Part shown: one piece after another, positions 7,570 through 16,239 of the stretch
How the letters are laid out: every line of letters starts with the position of its first letter
How positions within the stretch are numbered: the first letter of the stretch is position 1
Assembly: GCF_003385215.1 (NCBI RefSeq)
Contig: NZ_PQHW01000008.1
Span: 59,608 to 123,607, forward strand
DNA: 64,000 nucleotides
Origin: Amycolatopsis thermalba
Lineage (GTDB): Bacteria > Actinomycetota > Actinomycetes > Mycobacteriales > Pseudonocardiaceae
Reading direction: 5' to 3'
The notes under the pieces: generated by a model
Databases searched by the model: none
What the model was told of the DNA's origin: nothing
What the model saw: only the letters and a program-made list of their open reading frames with translations
Program-made: the position numbers and the translations under genes

Positions 7570-8850
7570 GTGGCGGACCCCCGTCGCCGCGTGCCGCGTA
7601 CCGACGTGCTGCTCGCGCACCCGCGCCTGGCCGAGGCGGAGCGCGTGCTCGGCCGCGCCCTGGTCAAGGCCGCGGTGGTGGCGGCGCACGACCGCGCCCG
7701 CGCCGGGGAGATCGAGCCGGAACAGGTCGCCGAGCAGGCCATCGCGGCGCTGCCGGTGGCAGCCACCACGCTGCGGCCGGTGGTCAACGCGACCGGCGTC
7801 GTCGTGCACACCAACCTGGGCCGGGCGCCGTTGTCGCGGGCCGCGCTGGACGCGGTGGTCACGGCCGGGCGGAGCACCGACGTCGAGTTCGACCTCGCGA
7901 CCGGCCGCCGCGCGCGCCGTGGCCGCGGTGCGCTGGCCGCGCTCGCCGACGCGGTGCCGGCCGCGGGCGGGGTGCACGTGGTGAACAACAACGCCGCCGC
8001 CCTGCTCCTGGCCGCGTCCGCGCTCGCGCCCGGCAGGGAGATCGTGATCAGCCGCGGCGAGCTGGTCGAGATCGGCGACGGGTTCCGCATCCCCGAACTG
8101 CTGGCGTCCACCGGCGCGCGGCTGCGCGAGGTCGGCACGACGAACCGGACGAGCCTGCGCGACTACGCGGCCGCGCTCGGCCCGGACACCGGGTTCGTGC
8201 TCAAGGTGCACCCGTCGAACTTCCGGGTCACCGGCTTCACCGCGGAGGCGTCGGTGCGTGAGCTCGCCACGCTGGAGGCGCCGCTGGTCGTCGACATCGG
8301 GTCCGGGCTGCTGGCGCCGCACCCGGTCCTGCCGGACGAACCGGACGCGACCACCGCCCTGCGCGACGGCGCCGATCTGGTGACCGCGAGCGGGGACAAG
8401 CTCCTCGGCGGCCCGCAGGCCGGGTTGCTGCTGGGCTCGGCCGGCCTGGTGGAGCGGTTGCGCCGCCATCCCGCCGCCCGGGCGCTGCGGGTCGACAAGC
8501 TGACCCTCGCCGCGCTGGAGGCGACCCTGCGCGGGCCGGAACCGCCGGTCGCGCGGGCACTGGTCGCCGATGTCGCGGAGCTGCGCCGCCGGGCGGAAGC
8601 GCTGGCCGCGCGGATTCCCGGCGCGAGCGTGGTGTCCTGCCGGGCGGCGGTCGGTGGCGGTGGCGCGCCCGGGGTCGAGCTGCCGTCGGTCGCGGTGAGC
8701 CTGCCCGAGTCGTGCGCGGAGCCGCTGCGGACCGGGACGCCGTCGGTGGTGGGCCGCGTCGAGCACGGCCGGTGCCTGCTGGACCTGCGCACGGTCGGCC
8801 CGGACGAGGACGAACTGCTGCTCGCGGCGGTGCGCGCGTGTACGTCGTAG
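7570..8850 (+). CDS. selA: L-seryl-tRNA(Sec) selenium transferase SelA
   Basis: A 426-residue PLP enzyme that converts seryl-tRNA(Sec) to selenocysteinyl-tRNA(Sec) using selenophosphate. Motifs are RPVVNATGVVVHTNLGRAPL, the GTTNRT loop, VDIGSGLL, and the PLP lysine in TASGDKLLGGPQAG (K277). GTG 7570 is the start, preceded by AGGGAGGAG at 7556-7564. It directly follows the tRNA-Sec gene and overlaps selB by 13 nt, so the three form one unit. The protein is somewhat shorter than the roughly 460-residue Escherichia coli form, mainly at the N terminus. Confidence 0.96.
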   Translation: MADPRRRVPRTDVLLAHPRLAEAERVLGRALVKAAVVAAHDRARAGEIEPEQVAEQAIAALPVAATTLRPVVNATGVVVHTNLGRAPLSRAALDAVVTAGRSTDVEFDLATGRRARRGRGALAALADAVPAAGGVHVVNNNAAALLLAASALAPGREIVISRGELVEIGDGFRIPELLASTGARLREVGTTNRTSLRDYAAALGPDTGFVLKVHPSNFRVTGFTAEASVRELATLEAPLVVDIGSGLLAPHPVLPDEPDATTALRDGADLVTASGDKLLGGPQAGLLLGSAGLVERLRRHPAARALRVDKLTLAALEATLRGPEPPVARALVADVAELRRRAEALAARIPGASVVSCRAAVGGGGAPGVELPSVAVSLPESCAEPLRTGTPSVVGRVEHGRCLLDLRTVGPDEDELLLAAVRACTS

Positions 8851-10535
8851 CGACCGCGGGGCACGTCGACCACGGCAAGTCGACGCTGGTCGAGCGGCTC
8901 ACCGGCACCTGGCCCGACCGGCTGGCGGAGGAGCAGCGGCGGGGGCTGACGATCGAGCTGGGGTTCGCGTGGACGGAGATCGACGGGCGGCGGCTGGCGT
9001 TCGTCGACGTGCCCGGGCACGAGCGGTTCGTGCCGAACATGCTCGCCGGGGTCGGACCGGTGCCGGCCGTGGTGTTCGTGGTCGCCGCGGACGAGGGCTG
9101 GATGCCGCAGTCGGCCGAGCACCTGGCGGCGCTGGCGGCGCTCGGCGTCCGGCACGCCCTGCTGGTCGTGACGAAGGCCGACCTCGCCGATCCGGGGCCG
9201 GCGGCGGAGGAAGCGCTTTCCCACCTGGCGGTGCTGGGCCGGGTCGACGCGGTGTCGATCGGGCGCGGCGGCGACCTCGCGCCGGTGCGGCGGGCGCTGT
9301 GCACGCTGGTCGACCGGCTGCCCGCGCCGGATCCGGCGGCGGACGTGCGGCTGTGGGTGGACCGGGCGTTCACTGTCCGCGGCGCCGGGACGGTGGTGAC
9401 CGGGACGCTCGCGGGCGGCACCCTGCGCGCCGGGGACGAGCTGGAGCTGGGCGGCGAGCGGGTGAGCGTGCGTGGCCTGCAGTCGCTCGGGGAGGCGGAG
9501 ACCGAGGTGACCGCGGTGGCGCGGGTCGCGGTGAACCTGCGTGGCGTGGACCGGGACCGGGTGCGGCGCGGGGACGCGTTGCTGACGCCCGGCGCGTGGG
9601 TGCACACGTCGGAGGTGGACGTGGCGGTGCGCGCGCAGGGGGAGTTGCACCGGGAGCTGGTGCTGCACCTGGGCGCGGCGGCGGTACCGGTGCACGTCCG
9701 TCCACTCGGGACGGACGCGGCGCGGTTGCGGCTGCGCGTGGCGTTGCCGCTGCGGATCGGGGACACCGGGCTGCTGCGGGACCCGGGCGAGCACCGGATC
9801 GCGGCCGGGATCACGGTGCTGGACGTGCGGCCGCCGCCGCTGGGGCGTCGCGGGGCCGGGCGGGCGCGGGCGGCGGAGCTGGCGTCCGGGCGGGTGCCGC
9901 CACCGCCGATCGCGCGTGCGAGCGAGCTGCGCGCGATGGGCTTTCCGTTGGCCGGCAAGCGGATCGGCGAGTGGGTCGTGGATGGCGACGCGCTCACCCG
10001 GGCGCGCGAGAAGGCCCTGTCGCGGTTCGACGAGTGGTCATCTCGTCATCCGGTGGCGGCCGGGATGCCGGTGGAGGCGCTGCGGCAGGTGGTGGGCCTG
10101 CCCGCGGCCGAGCTGGTGCCGGCCGCGCTGGACGGCACGGGGCTGGAGATCACCGAAGGGATCGTGCGGCGCCCGGGTGCGGGGCTGCCGGCGCGGGTGC
10201 TGTCGGCACTGGGGCGGCTGGACGAGCGGTTCCGGGCACATCCGTTCCGCGCTCCCGAGGCCGACGAGCTCGCGGAACTGGGATTGGGCCAGCGCGAGCT
10301 GGCGGCGGCGGTGCGGGCGGGACGGCTGGTCCGGATCGGGGAGGGTGTGTTCCTCGGTCCGGACGCGCCGGCCCGCGCGGCGGAGGCGCTGGTGACGCTG
10401 CCGCAGCCGTTCACGGTCAGCGAGGCCCGGCGCGCCCTGGACACGACCCGCCGGGCGGCGGTGCCGTTGCTGGAGCTGCTCGACGCCCGCGGGATCACGG
10501 TCCAGGGCGCGGATTCCCGCCGCCACCTGCGCTGA
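8838..10535 (+). CDS. selB: Selenocysteine-specific elongation factor SelB
   Basis: A 565-residue translational GTPase that brings Sec-tRNA to UGA codons next to a SECIS hairpin. The G1 motif AGHVDHGKST occupies residues 7-16, DVPGHERFVPNM is G3 and TKADL is G4. EF-Tu-like domains II/III follow (FTVRGAGTVVTGTLAGG), then a C-terminal set of winged-helix modules that bind SECIS RNA. The start is GTG 8838 inside the selA 3' end (VYVVATAGHVDHGK), giving a 13-nt overlap that suggests translational coupling. No UGA-containing selenoprotein gene is evident in the window, so its clients lie elsewhere. Confidence 0.95.
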   Translation: MYVVATAGHVDHGKSTLVERLTGTWPDRLAEEQRRGLTIELGFAWTEIDGRRLAFVDVPGHERFVPNMLAGVGPVPAVVFVVAADEGWMPQSAEHLAALAALGVRHALLVVTKADLADPGPAAEEALSHLAVLGRVDAVSIGRGGDLAPVRRALCTLVDRLPAPDPAADVRLWVDRAFTVRGAGTVVTGTLAGGTLRAGDELELGGERVSVRGLQSLGEAETEVTAVARVAVNLRGVDRDRVRRGDALLTPGAWVHTSEVDVAVRAQGELHRELVLHLGAAAVPVHVRPLGTDAARLRLRVALPLRIGDTGLLRDPGEHRIAAGITVLDVRPPPLGRRGAGRARAAELASGRVPPPPIARASELRAMGFPLAGKRIGEWVVDGDALTRAREKALSRFDEWSSRHPVAAGMPVEALRQVVGLPAAELVPAALDGTGLEITEGIVRRPGAGLPARVLSALGRLDERFRAHPFRAPEADELAELGLGQRELAAAVRAGRLVRIGEGVFLGPDAPARAAEALVTLPQPFTVSEARRALDTTRRAAVPLLELLDARGITVQGADSRRHLR

Positions 10536-10607
10536 GCTGGAGCGACACGCGGGTTTCGCTCGGAAGCGTGACGGGTACTCGACTCACGGTGAGGAGAGGA
10601 GCTCGTC

Positions 10608-11087
10608 ATGGACACGAACGCCTATGTGGCCTTCCTGGTGATAGGCGCGCTGATCGTCTTGGTCGACGGCCAGTTCGTCTACCACAGCGGGAAGCGGTAC
10701 CTGGCGAACGGGCAGGGCGAATCGGAATCGGGGGCGTCCATGGCCCGGCTGGTCGCGGTGTTGTTCCACATCGCGACGCTGGGTGTGCTCGCGCTCATCT
10801 CGACGATCGACTTCCCCGGCGGCACCACGCCGACGGCGATCGTGGGACGCGTCGGCGTGTTCCTGCTGGTACTGGCGCTGGCCCACGGCATCACGATCGC
10901 CGTGCTGTCGCGTCAGCGCGAGGAACAGGTCGTCGAGCAGATCAACACGCGGATGAACACCCCGCGCCCCGCGGACCATTCGCTGAACGACCCGGTCGTC
11001 TCCCCGGTGCCTGGTCAGGAGGGCCGCGACCCGCGCGTCAGCCCCAGCATCGAGAGCGGCACCCCGTACACGACCGACCGGTACTAG
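10608..11087 (+). CDS. Small membrane protein of unknown function
   Basis: A 159-residue protein with three hydrophobic stretches: AYVAFLVIGALIVLVDGQFV at the N terminus, MARLVAVLFHIATLGVLALI in the middle and VGVFLLVLALAHGITIAV near residue 95. A polar Pro/Ser-rich tail of about 45 residues follows. GGAGAGGAG precedes ATG 10608. I do not recognise a named family; proteins of this type are common in Pseudonocardiaceae. It converges with the F420-type oxidoreductase gene (4-nt overlap of the ends). Confidence 0.7.
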   Translation: MDTNAYVAFLVIGALIVLVDGQFVYHSGKRYLANGQGESESGASMARLVAVLFHIATLGVLALISTIDFPGGTTPTAIVGRVGVFLLVLALAHGITIAVLSRQREEQVVEQINTRMNTPRPADHSLNDPVVSPVPGQEGRDPRVSPSIESGTPYTTDRY

Positions 11088-11968
11088 CGGTTCAGGCTCC
11101 GCAGCAGTTCCAGCGTGCGGGCCTGCTCCGCCGGTGACCCGGCGAGCGCGGCGGCGAATTCGGTGGCTCCGGCGTCCAGGTGGCGCCGGAGCTGCCGTTC
11201 GAGCGCATCCTCGTCCCCGGCGACGACCGTCTCCGCGACCTCCCGCACCCCCTCCCGATCGAGGACCGCGCGGTACGCGGGCATCGTCGCGGCCATGCCG
11301 TACTCCCGCGTGATCCGCGCGCGGACCGCGGCCGGATCGTCGGTCACCGCCACGATCACGCCGGCGACCACCCGTGGTTCCGCCCGTCCCGCCGCGGCTT
11401 CCCGGATCTTCGGGACGATGTGGTCGCCGAGCGTCCGCGGTCCGGCCCAGGTGGTGATGGTCCCGTCCGCCAGCTCACCCGCGATGCGCAACGTCAGGTC
11501 GCCGAGCGCGGACACCAGCAGGGCGGGCGGCTGCGCGCCGGTGACCTCCACCTGTGCCCGCGCGGCCAGCGTTTCGCCTTGGTAGGCAACGGATTCCCCG
11601 CGCAGCAGCGGGCCCAGGGCGGTCAGGTACTCGCGCAGGTGCCGCGCCGGCTTGTCGTAGGAGAGGCCGTACTGGTCCTCGATCATCACCGGGTGGCTGA
11701 GCCCGACGCCGAGGCTGAGCCGGTTGCCGGTGACCGACTGGGTGCTCAGCGCCCGCGTGGCCAGCGTGATCGGGTGCTGCGGCCAGGTCGGCACGATCGC
11801 GGTGCCCAGTTCGATCCCGGGCACCTCTCGCCCGGCCACGGCGAGCGCGGTCAGCGGGTCCCAGCTGAACCGCTGGCCCAGCCATAGGGCGGGCAGCCCG
11901 GAGCGCGCCGCCGCGACGATGTCGTCGATGGTCTTGCTCGCGGTGTCGACCATCAGGCCGATCCTCAT
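11084..11968 (-). CDS. LLM-class F420-dependent oxidoreductase
   Basis: A 294-residue TIM-barrel flavin/F420 oxidoreductase of the luciferase-like superfamily. It begins MRIGLMVDTASKTIDDI and contains ELGTAIVPTWPQHPITLATRALS and LSLGVGLSHP, which mark the F420-dependent (MER/FGD-like) subgroup. Redox chemistry on an unknown substrate is expected; cofactor choice is inferred from subgroup. It overlaps the stop of the upstream TetR gene by 4 nt. The two form an operon, and the regulator probably controls this enzyme. Confidence 0.85.
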   Translation of the reverse strand: MRIGLMVDTASKTIDDIVAAARSGLPALWLGQRFSWDPLTALAVAGREVPGIELGTAIVPTWPQHPITLATRALSTQSVTGNRLSLGVGLSHPVMIEDQYGLSYDKPARHLREYLTALGPLLRGESVAYQGETLAARAQVEVTGAQPPALLVSALGDLTLRIAGELADGTITTWAGPRTLGDHIVPKIREAAAGRAEPRVVAGVIVAVTDDPAAVRARITREYGMAATMPAYRAVLDREGVREVAETVVAGDEDALERQLRRHLDAGATEFAAALAGSPAEQARTLELLRSLNR

Positions 11969-12618
11969 GGTTTTCCCCCTTCGTAGGCGGCGCGGTGCTG
12001 GTTCCCGATCTCGGTGAACAGGTCGGCGACCCGGGGCGCCAGCTCGGCCAGCACCGCCGGGTCCGGTTCGGCCGCCGGTTCGAAGGCGCCGCGCACGGTC
12101 GCGGCGAGCAGATCCGCGGCGCCCGGGTGCGGCGGGGACAGGAAGAAGCCTTCGAGCGTGGCGTGCCAGGCGTAGCGCAGGTCGTCGAACGGCAGGTCGG
12201 TGCGCACCAGGTCGTGCTCGGCGAGCAGCCGCAGGTAATCGGCGAAAGCCTCGTCGTGCCGCGACTCCGCCCGGTCGCGAGCCAGCTTGCCGAGCACGGC
12301 GGGATCGGCGCGCACGTGGGCGCGCAGCAGGGGACGGCCGGCGACCGACTCGAAGTTCACGCGGGTCAGCTCGTGCAGCAGAACCGTGCGCGGGTCCGCG
12401 CGGATCGCGGCCACCAGCTCGTCGGCGGCCGCGGCCAGCTCGCGCCGGAACACCGCGCGGAACAGGTCCTGCCGCGACTTCCAGTGCAGGTAGACGGTGC
12501 CCTTGCCGATACCGGCCCGCTCGGCCACGTCGTCGACGGTCACCTTCTGGTAGCCCCAGCGCAGCAGCAGGCCGGCGGCCACGTCGAGGATGCGTTCCGC
12601 CCGCTCCCGCCGATCCAT
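11965..12618 (-). CDS. TetR-family transcriptional regulator
   Basis: A 217-residue repressor-type protein. The N-terminal helix-turn-helix reads GYQKVTVDDVAERAGIGKGTVYLHWKSRQDLF (about residues 22-53), the canonical TetR signature. The C-terminal ligand domain is of ordinary length. It heads a two-gene operon with the F420-type oxidoreductase. A 7-bp inverted repeat, TGACTGA/TCAGTCA, lies 14 bp upstream of its ATG and is the likely autoregulatory operator. Confidence 0.9.
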   Translation of the reverse strand: MDRRERAERILDVAAGLLLRWGYQKVTVDDVAERAGIGKGTVYLHWKSRQDLFRAVFRRELAAAADELVAAIRADPRTVLLHELTRVNFESVAGRPLLRAHVRADPAVLGKLARDRAESRHDEAFADYLRLLAEHDLVRTDLPFDDLRYAWHATLEGFFLSPPHPGAADLLAATVRGAFEPAAEPDPAVLAELAPRVADLFTEIGNQHRAAYEGGKP

Positions 12619-12631
12619 GCCGGTGATCTTA

Positions 12632-12654
12632 TGACTGATTTTGAATTTCAGTCA
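12632..12654. promoter_or_regulatory. Likely TetR operator (inverted repeat)
   Basis: Perfect 7-base arms TGACTGA and TCAGTCA flank a 9-base A+T-rich centre, directly upstream of the TetR gene starting at 12618. Length and position are typical for TetR autoregulation. Confidence 0.6.
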
Positions 12655-12658
12655 ACGG

Positions 12659-12856
12659 TCAGCAGTGTCCGGTCGTCGGAGTGGCCTCGTCCGGCGTGCC
12701 GGGCCAGGGTGGGGCGGTGGCCGCGACGACCTCCAGGCCGTCCGGGCCCGCGCGGAACTGGAAGGTCGTGCCGAGCGGGATCGTCAGGCACGCGCCCGGC
12801 GTCAGCTCGGTGAGCGGCGTTCCGCAGGTGCGAGGTCTGGAAGGGCTGCACGGCAT
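12659..12856 (-). pseudogene. Cupin-domain remnant downstream of ilvD
   Basis: A 65-codon frame whose last 50 residues (TELTPGACLTIPLGTTFQFR, then LEVVAATAPPWPG) match the C-terminal half of small cupins, which have a 'PG..LTIP.GT.FQ.R' strand and a closing PPWPG. The N-terminal half with the metal-binding histidines is missing; the preceding residues are unrelated and abut the ilvD stop. Read as a truncated leftover, unlikely to be functional. Confidence is limited because the similarity was judged by eye over a short segment. Confidence 0.45.
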
Positions 12857-12877
12857 CCGGCAGTTCGTCGGCTGCCG

Positions 12878-14545
12878 CTAGGAACAGATCGCGCCCTGGG
12901 CCGCGGACCCGACCAGCCGCGCGTACTTCGCCAGCACGCCCGTCCGGCGCGGCAGCTCCGGCGGTTCCCAGCCGGCGCGCCGCGCCTCCAGTTCCTCGGC
13001 GGAAATCCCCACGTCGAGCGTCCGCGTCTCCATGTCCAGCACGATCGGGTCGCCGTCGCGGACGAAAGCGATCGGGCCGCCGTGCGCGGCTTCCGGGGCG
13101 ACGTGCCCGATGCACAACCCGGTGGTCCCGCCGGAGAACCGCCCGTCGGTGAGCAGCAGGACGTCCTTGCCCAGCCCGGCGCCCTTGATCGCGCCCGTCA
13201 CGGCCAGCATCTCGCGCATCCCGGGCCCGCCGCGCGGCCCCTCGTACCGGATCACCACCACGTCGCCGGGCTGCAGTGTCGGCAAAGCGTCCATCGCCGC
13301 CTGCTCCCCGTCGAACACGCGCGCCGTGCCCTCGAACCGCGACGAGTCGAACCCGGCGCTCTTCACCACCGCACCTTCCGGCGCGAGGCTGCCGTGCAGG
13401 ATCGTCAGCCCGCCGGTCGGGTGGATCGGGTTCGACAGCTTCCGCACCACCTCGCCGTCCAGCTCCGGCGGCGCCAGCTCGGCCAGGTTCTCCGCCAGCG
13501 TCTTGCCCGTCACCGTCAGGCAGTCGCCGTGCAGCAGACCGGCGTCGAGCAGGGCCTTCATCACCACCGGCACCCCGCCGACCCGGTCCACCGCGGTCAT
13601 CACGTGCCGCCCGAACGGCTTGACGTCGGCCAGGTGCGGCACCCGGTCACCGATCCGGGTGAAATCGTCCAGCGTCAGCTCGACCTGCGCCTCGTGCGCG
13701 ATCGCCAGCAGGTGCAGCACCGCGTTGGTCGACCCGCCCAGCGCCATCACGACGGCGATCGCGTTCTCGAACGCCTCGCGCGTCAGCACGTCCCGCGCGG
13801 TGATCCCGGCGGCGAGCATCCCGACCACGGCCTCGCCGCTCTCCCGCGCGAACCGGTCCCGCCGCCGGTCCACCGACGGCGGGCTGGCCGACCCGGGCAG
13901 CGACATGCCCAGCGCCTCCGCCGCGCAGGCCATCGTGTTGGCCGTGTACATGCCGCCACACGCGCCCTCGCCAGGGCAGATCGCGCGTTCGATCTTGTCG
14001 ACCTCCGCGCGCGAGATCAGCCCGCGGGCACACGCGCCGACGGCCTCGAACGCGTCGATGATCGTCACCTCGCGTCCGTCGACGTTGCCCGGCAGGATCG
14101 ACCCGGCGTAGAGGAACACCGCGGCGACGTCCAGACGGGCGGCGGCCATCAGCATCCCGGGCAGGCTCTTGTCGCAGCCGGCCAGCAGCACCGCGCCGTC
14201 CAGCCGCTCGGCCTCCATCACGGTCTCCACCGAATCGGCGATGATCTCCCGCGACACCAGCGAGAAGTGCATGCCCTCGTGGCCCATCGAGATCCCATCG
14301 GAGACGGAGATCGTGCCGAACTCCATCGGGAAGCCGCCGCCGGCGTGCACCCCCTGTTTGCTCGCCTGCGCCAGCCGTTGCAGGGACAGGTTGCACGGTG
14401 TTATCTCGTTCCATGACGAGGCGATGCCGATCTGCGGTTTGGCGAAGTCCTCGTCGCCCATTCCGACCGCACGCAGCATGCCCCGCGCCGCCGCGCGTTC
14501 CAGCCCATCCGTCACGTCCCGCGACCGGGGTTTGAGGTCAGCCAT
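12878..14545 (-). CDS. ilvD: Dihydroxy-acid dehydratase IlvD
   Basis: A 555-residue Fe-S dehydratase that converts 2,3-dihydroxy-3-methylvalerate or -isovalerate to the 2-oxoacid in isoleucine/valine synthesis. Family motifs are all present: [39 protein letters not shown] (iron-sulfur Cys), [16 protein letters not shown] and [24 protein letters not shown] 14545 ([14 protein letters not shown]) fits the family start; an in-frame extension to 14572 is possible but intrudes on the divergent region. It diverges from the box cluster. No other ilv gene is near, as is common for actinomycete ilvD. Confidence 0.95.
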   Translation of the reverse strand: MADLKPRSRDVTDGLERAAARGMLRAVGMGDEDFAKPQIGIASSWNEITPCNLSLQRLAQASKQGVHAGGGFPMEFGTISVSDGISMGHEGMHFSLVSREIIADSVETVMEAERLDGAVLLAGCDKSLPGMLMAAARLDVAAVFLYAGSILPGNVDGREVTIIDAFEAVGACARGLISRAEVDKIERAICPGEGACGGMYTANTMACAAEALGMSLPGSASPPSVDRRRDRFARESGEAVVGMLAAGITARDVLTREAFENAIAVVMALGGSTNAVLHLLAIAHEAQVELTLDDFTRIGDRVPHLADVKPFGRHVMTAVDRVGGVPVVMKALLDAGLLHGDCLTVTGKTLAENLAELAPPELDGEVVRKLSNPIHPTGGLTILHGSLAPEGAVVKSAGFDSSRFEGTARVFDGEQAAMDALPTLQPGDVVVIRYEGPRGGPGMREMLAVTGAIKGAGLGKDVLLLTDGRFSGGTTGLCIGHVAPEAAHGGPIAFVRDGDPIVLDMETRTLDVGISAEELEARRAGWEPPELPRRTGVLAKYARLVGSAAQGAICS

Positions 14546-14574
14546 GGTGAGCACGATAGGCCGGAGATCCATTA

Positions 14575-14610
14575 TCTACACAACGTTGACGACCGAGAGC
14601 AAGTTGTAGA
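14575..14610. promoter_or_regulatory. Imperfect inverted repeat upstream of boxC
   Basis: Half-sites TCTACA(C)AAC and GTTGTAGA lie 12 bp ahead of the boxC ATG and also contain the palindrome CAACGTTG. This short region also serves ilvD in the other direction. It is a candidate operator for the benzoyl-CoA pathway, but no cognate regulator gene is adjacent. Confidence 0.35.
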
Positions 14611-14621
14611 GAATCGAAGTC

Positions 14622-16238
14622 ATGACGACGGTGTCATTCGATCGGCGACCGGATTCCTACCGGCACTGGCGGCTCCGCATCGAGCCGCCGCTGGCCTGGC
14701 TGGAGATGGACGTCGACGAGAACGGCGGCCTGGTTCCCGGCTACGAGCTCAAGCTCAACTCCTACGATCTGGGCGTCGACATCGAGCTGTACGACGCCGT
14801 CCAGCGGCTGCGCTTCGAGCACCCCGAGGTGCGCGCGGTCATCCTCACCAGCGCCAAGGACAAGGTGTTCTGCGCCGGCGCGAACATCCGGATGCTGGCC
14901 GGCTCCTCGCACGAGTGGAAGGTGAACTTCTGCAAGTTCACCAACGAGACCCGCAACGGCATCGAGGACGCCACCGAGAACTCCGGCCAGACCTACCTCG
15001 CCGCGGTCAACGGCAGCTGCGCCGGCGGCGGCTACGAGATCGCCCTGGCCTGCGAGAAGATCCTGCTGGTCGACGACAACTCCTCGACCGTCGCGCTGCC
15101 CGAGGTGCCGCTGCTCGGCGTGCTGCCCGGCACCGGCGGCCTCACCCGGGTCACCGACAAGCGCCGCGTCCGCAAGGACCGCGCCGACGTGTTCGCCACC
15201 CGCCCGGACGGCGTGAAGGGCCGAACGGCGGTCGACTGGCGACTGGTCGACGAGCTGGTCCCGCGCCAGGAGTTCCGCGCGGTCGTCGAGCAACGCGCCC
15301 GGGAGCTCGCCGCCCGCAGCAACCGTCCGCAGGACGCGCAGGGCATCGTGCTCGAACCGCTCGACCGCACCGAAGACGACGACCGCATCACCTACCCGAA
15401 CACCACCGCCGAGCTGGACCGGGCCGCCGGCGTCGTCACCATCACCGTCCACGGGCCACACGGGGACGGCTGGCTGCTCGCGATGACCCGCGAGCTGGAC
15501 GACCTCATCCTGCGCCTGCGCACCAACGAACCCGAGCTGGGCACCTGGGTCTTCCGCACCGAGGGCGACCCGGACGCCGTGCTCGCCGCCGAACGCGAGG
15601 TGCTCACCGGTTCCGACTGGCTGTCCAACGAAATCCTGCACTACTACAAGCGCACGCTGAAACGGCTCGACGTCACCAGCCGCAGCCTCATCGCCCTGAT
15701 CGAACCGGGCAGCTGCTTCGCCGGGGTGCTGCTGGAACTGGCGCTGGCCTGCGACCGCCAGTACATGCTGGACGGCCCTCCGATCGACGACGAGGACAGC
15801 GAGGAGCGCGCGTGCCTCGTGCTGTCGGACGCGAACTTCGGCGCGTTCCCGATGGGCAACGGCCTGTCCCGCCTGGAATCCCGGTTCTACGGCGAGCACG
15901 ACCACCTCGACTGGCTCAAACGCGAACGCGACCGGCGCCTGTCCGCGGGCGAGGCCGTCGAGCTGGGCCTGGTCACCGAGGCCCCGGACGACATCGACTG
16001 GGAGGACGAGATCCGGATCGTGCTGGAGGGGCGCGCCGCGCTGTCGCCGGACGCGCTCACCGGCATGGAGGCCAACCACCGGTTCGTCGGCCCGGAAACC
16101 ATCGAGACCAAGATCTTCGGCCGCCTGACGGCCTGGCAGAACTGGATCTTCACGAGACCGAACGCCTCGGGCCCGGACGGCGCGCTGCGCCGCTACGGCA
16201 CGGGCCAGAAGGCGACCTTCGACCGCAAGCGGGTGTGA
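14622..16238 (+). CDS. boxC: Benzoyl-CoA-dihydrodiol lyase BoxC
   Basis: A 538-residue enoyl-CoA-hydratase-superfamily protein that opens the ring of 2,3-epoxy/dihydrodiol benzoyl-CoA in the aerobic box pathway. Its length matches BoxC (about 550), about twice a normal crotonase. The N-terminal half holds the crotonase core: KDKVFCAGANIRML (oxyanion hole) and AVNGSCAGGGYEIALACEKI. The second half has a degenerate copy (LIEPGSCFAGVLLELALACD). Its stop is followed by boxB at once (ATG 16240), so they are cotranscribed. Upstream lies an inverted repeat. Confidence 0.93.
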   Translation: MTTVSFDRRPDSYRHWRLRIEPPLAWLEMDVDENGGLVPGYELKLNSYDLGVDIELYDAVQRLRFEHPEVRAVILTSAKDKVFCAGANIRMLAGSSHEWKVNFCKFTNETRNGIEDATENSGQTYLAAVNGSCAGGGYEIALACEKILLVDDNSSTVALPEVPLLGVLPGTGGLTRVTDKRRVRKDRADVFATRPDGVKGRTAVDWRLVDELVPRQEFRAVVEQRARELAARSNRPQDAQGIVLEPLDRTEDDDRITYPNTTAELDRAAGVVTITVHGPHGDGWLLAMTRELDDLILRLRTNEPELGTWVFRTEGDPDAVLAAEREVLTGSDWLSNEILHYYKRTLKRLDVTSRSLIALIEPGSCFAGVLLELALACDRQYMLDGPPIDDEDSEERACLVLSDANFGAFPMGNGLSRLESRFYGEHDHLDWLKRERDRRLSAGEAVELGLVTEAPDDIDWEDEIRIVLEGRAALSPDALTGMEANHRFVGPETIETKIFGRLTAWQNWIFTRPNASGPDGALRRYGTGQKATFDRKRV

Positions 16239-16239
16239 G

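Noticed and set aside
4163..7984. A 1273-codon plus-strand frame opposite the NTPase and selD
   Set aside because: No family features; it covers a tRNA gene and the selA start and lies opposite well-supported genes.
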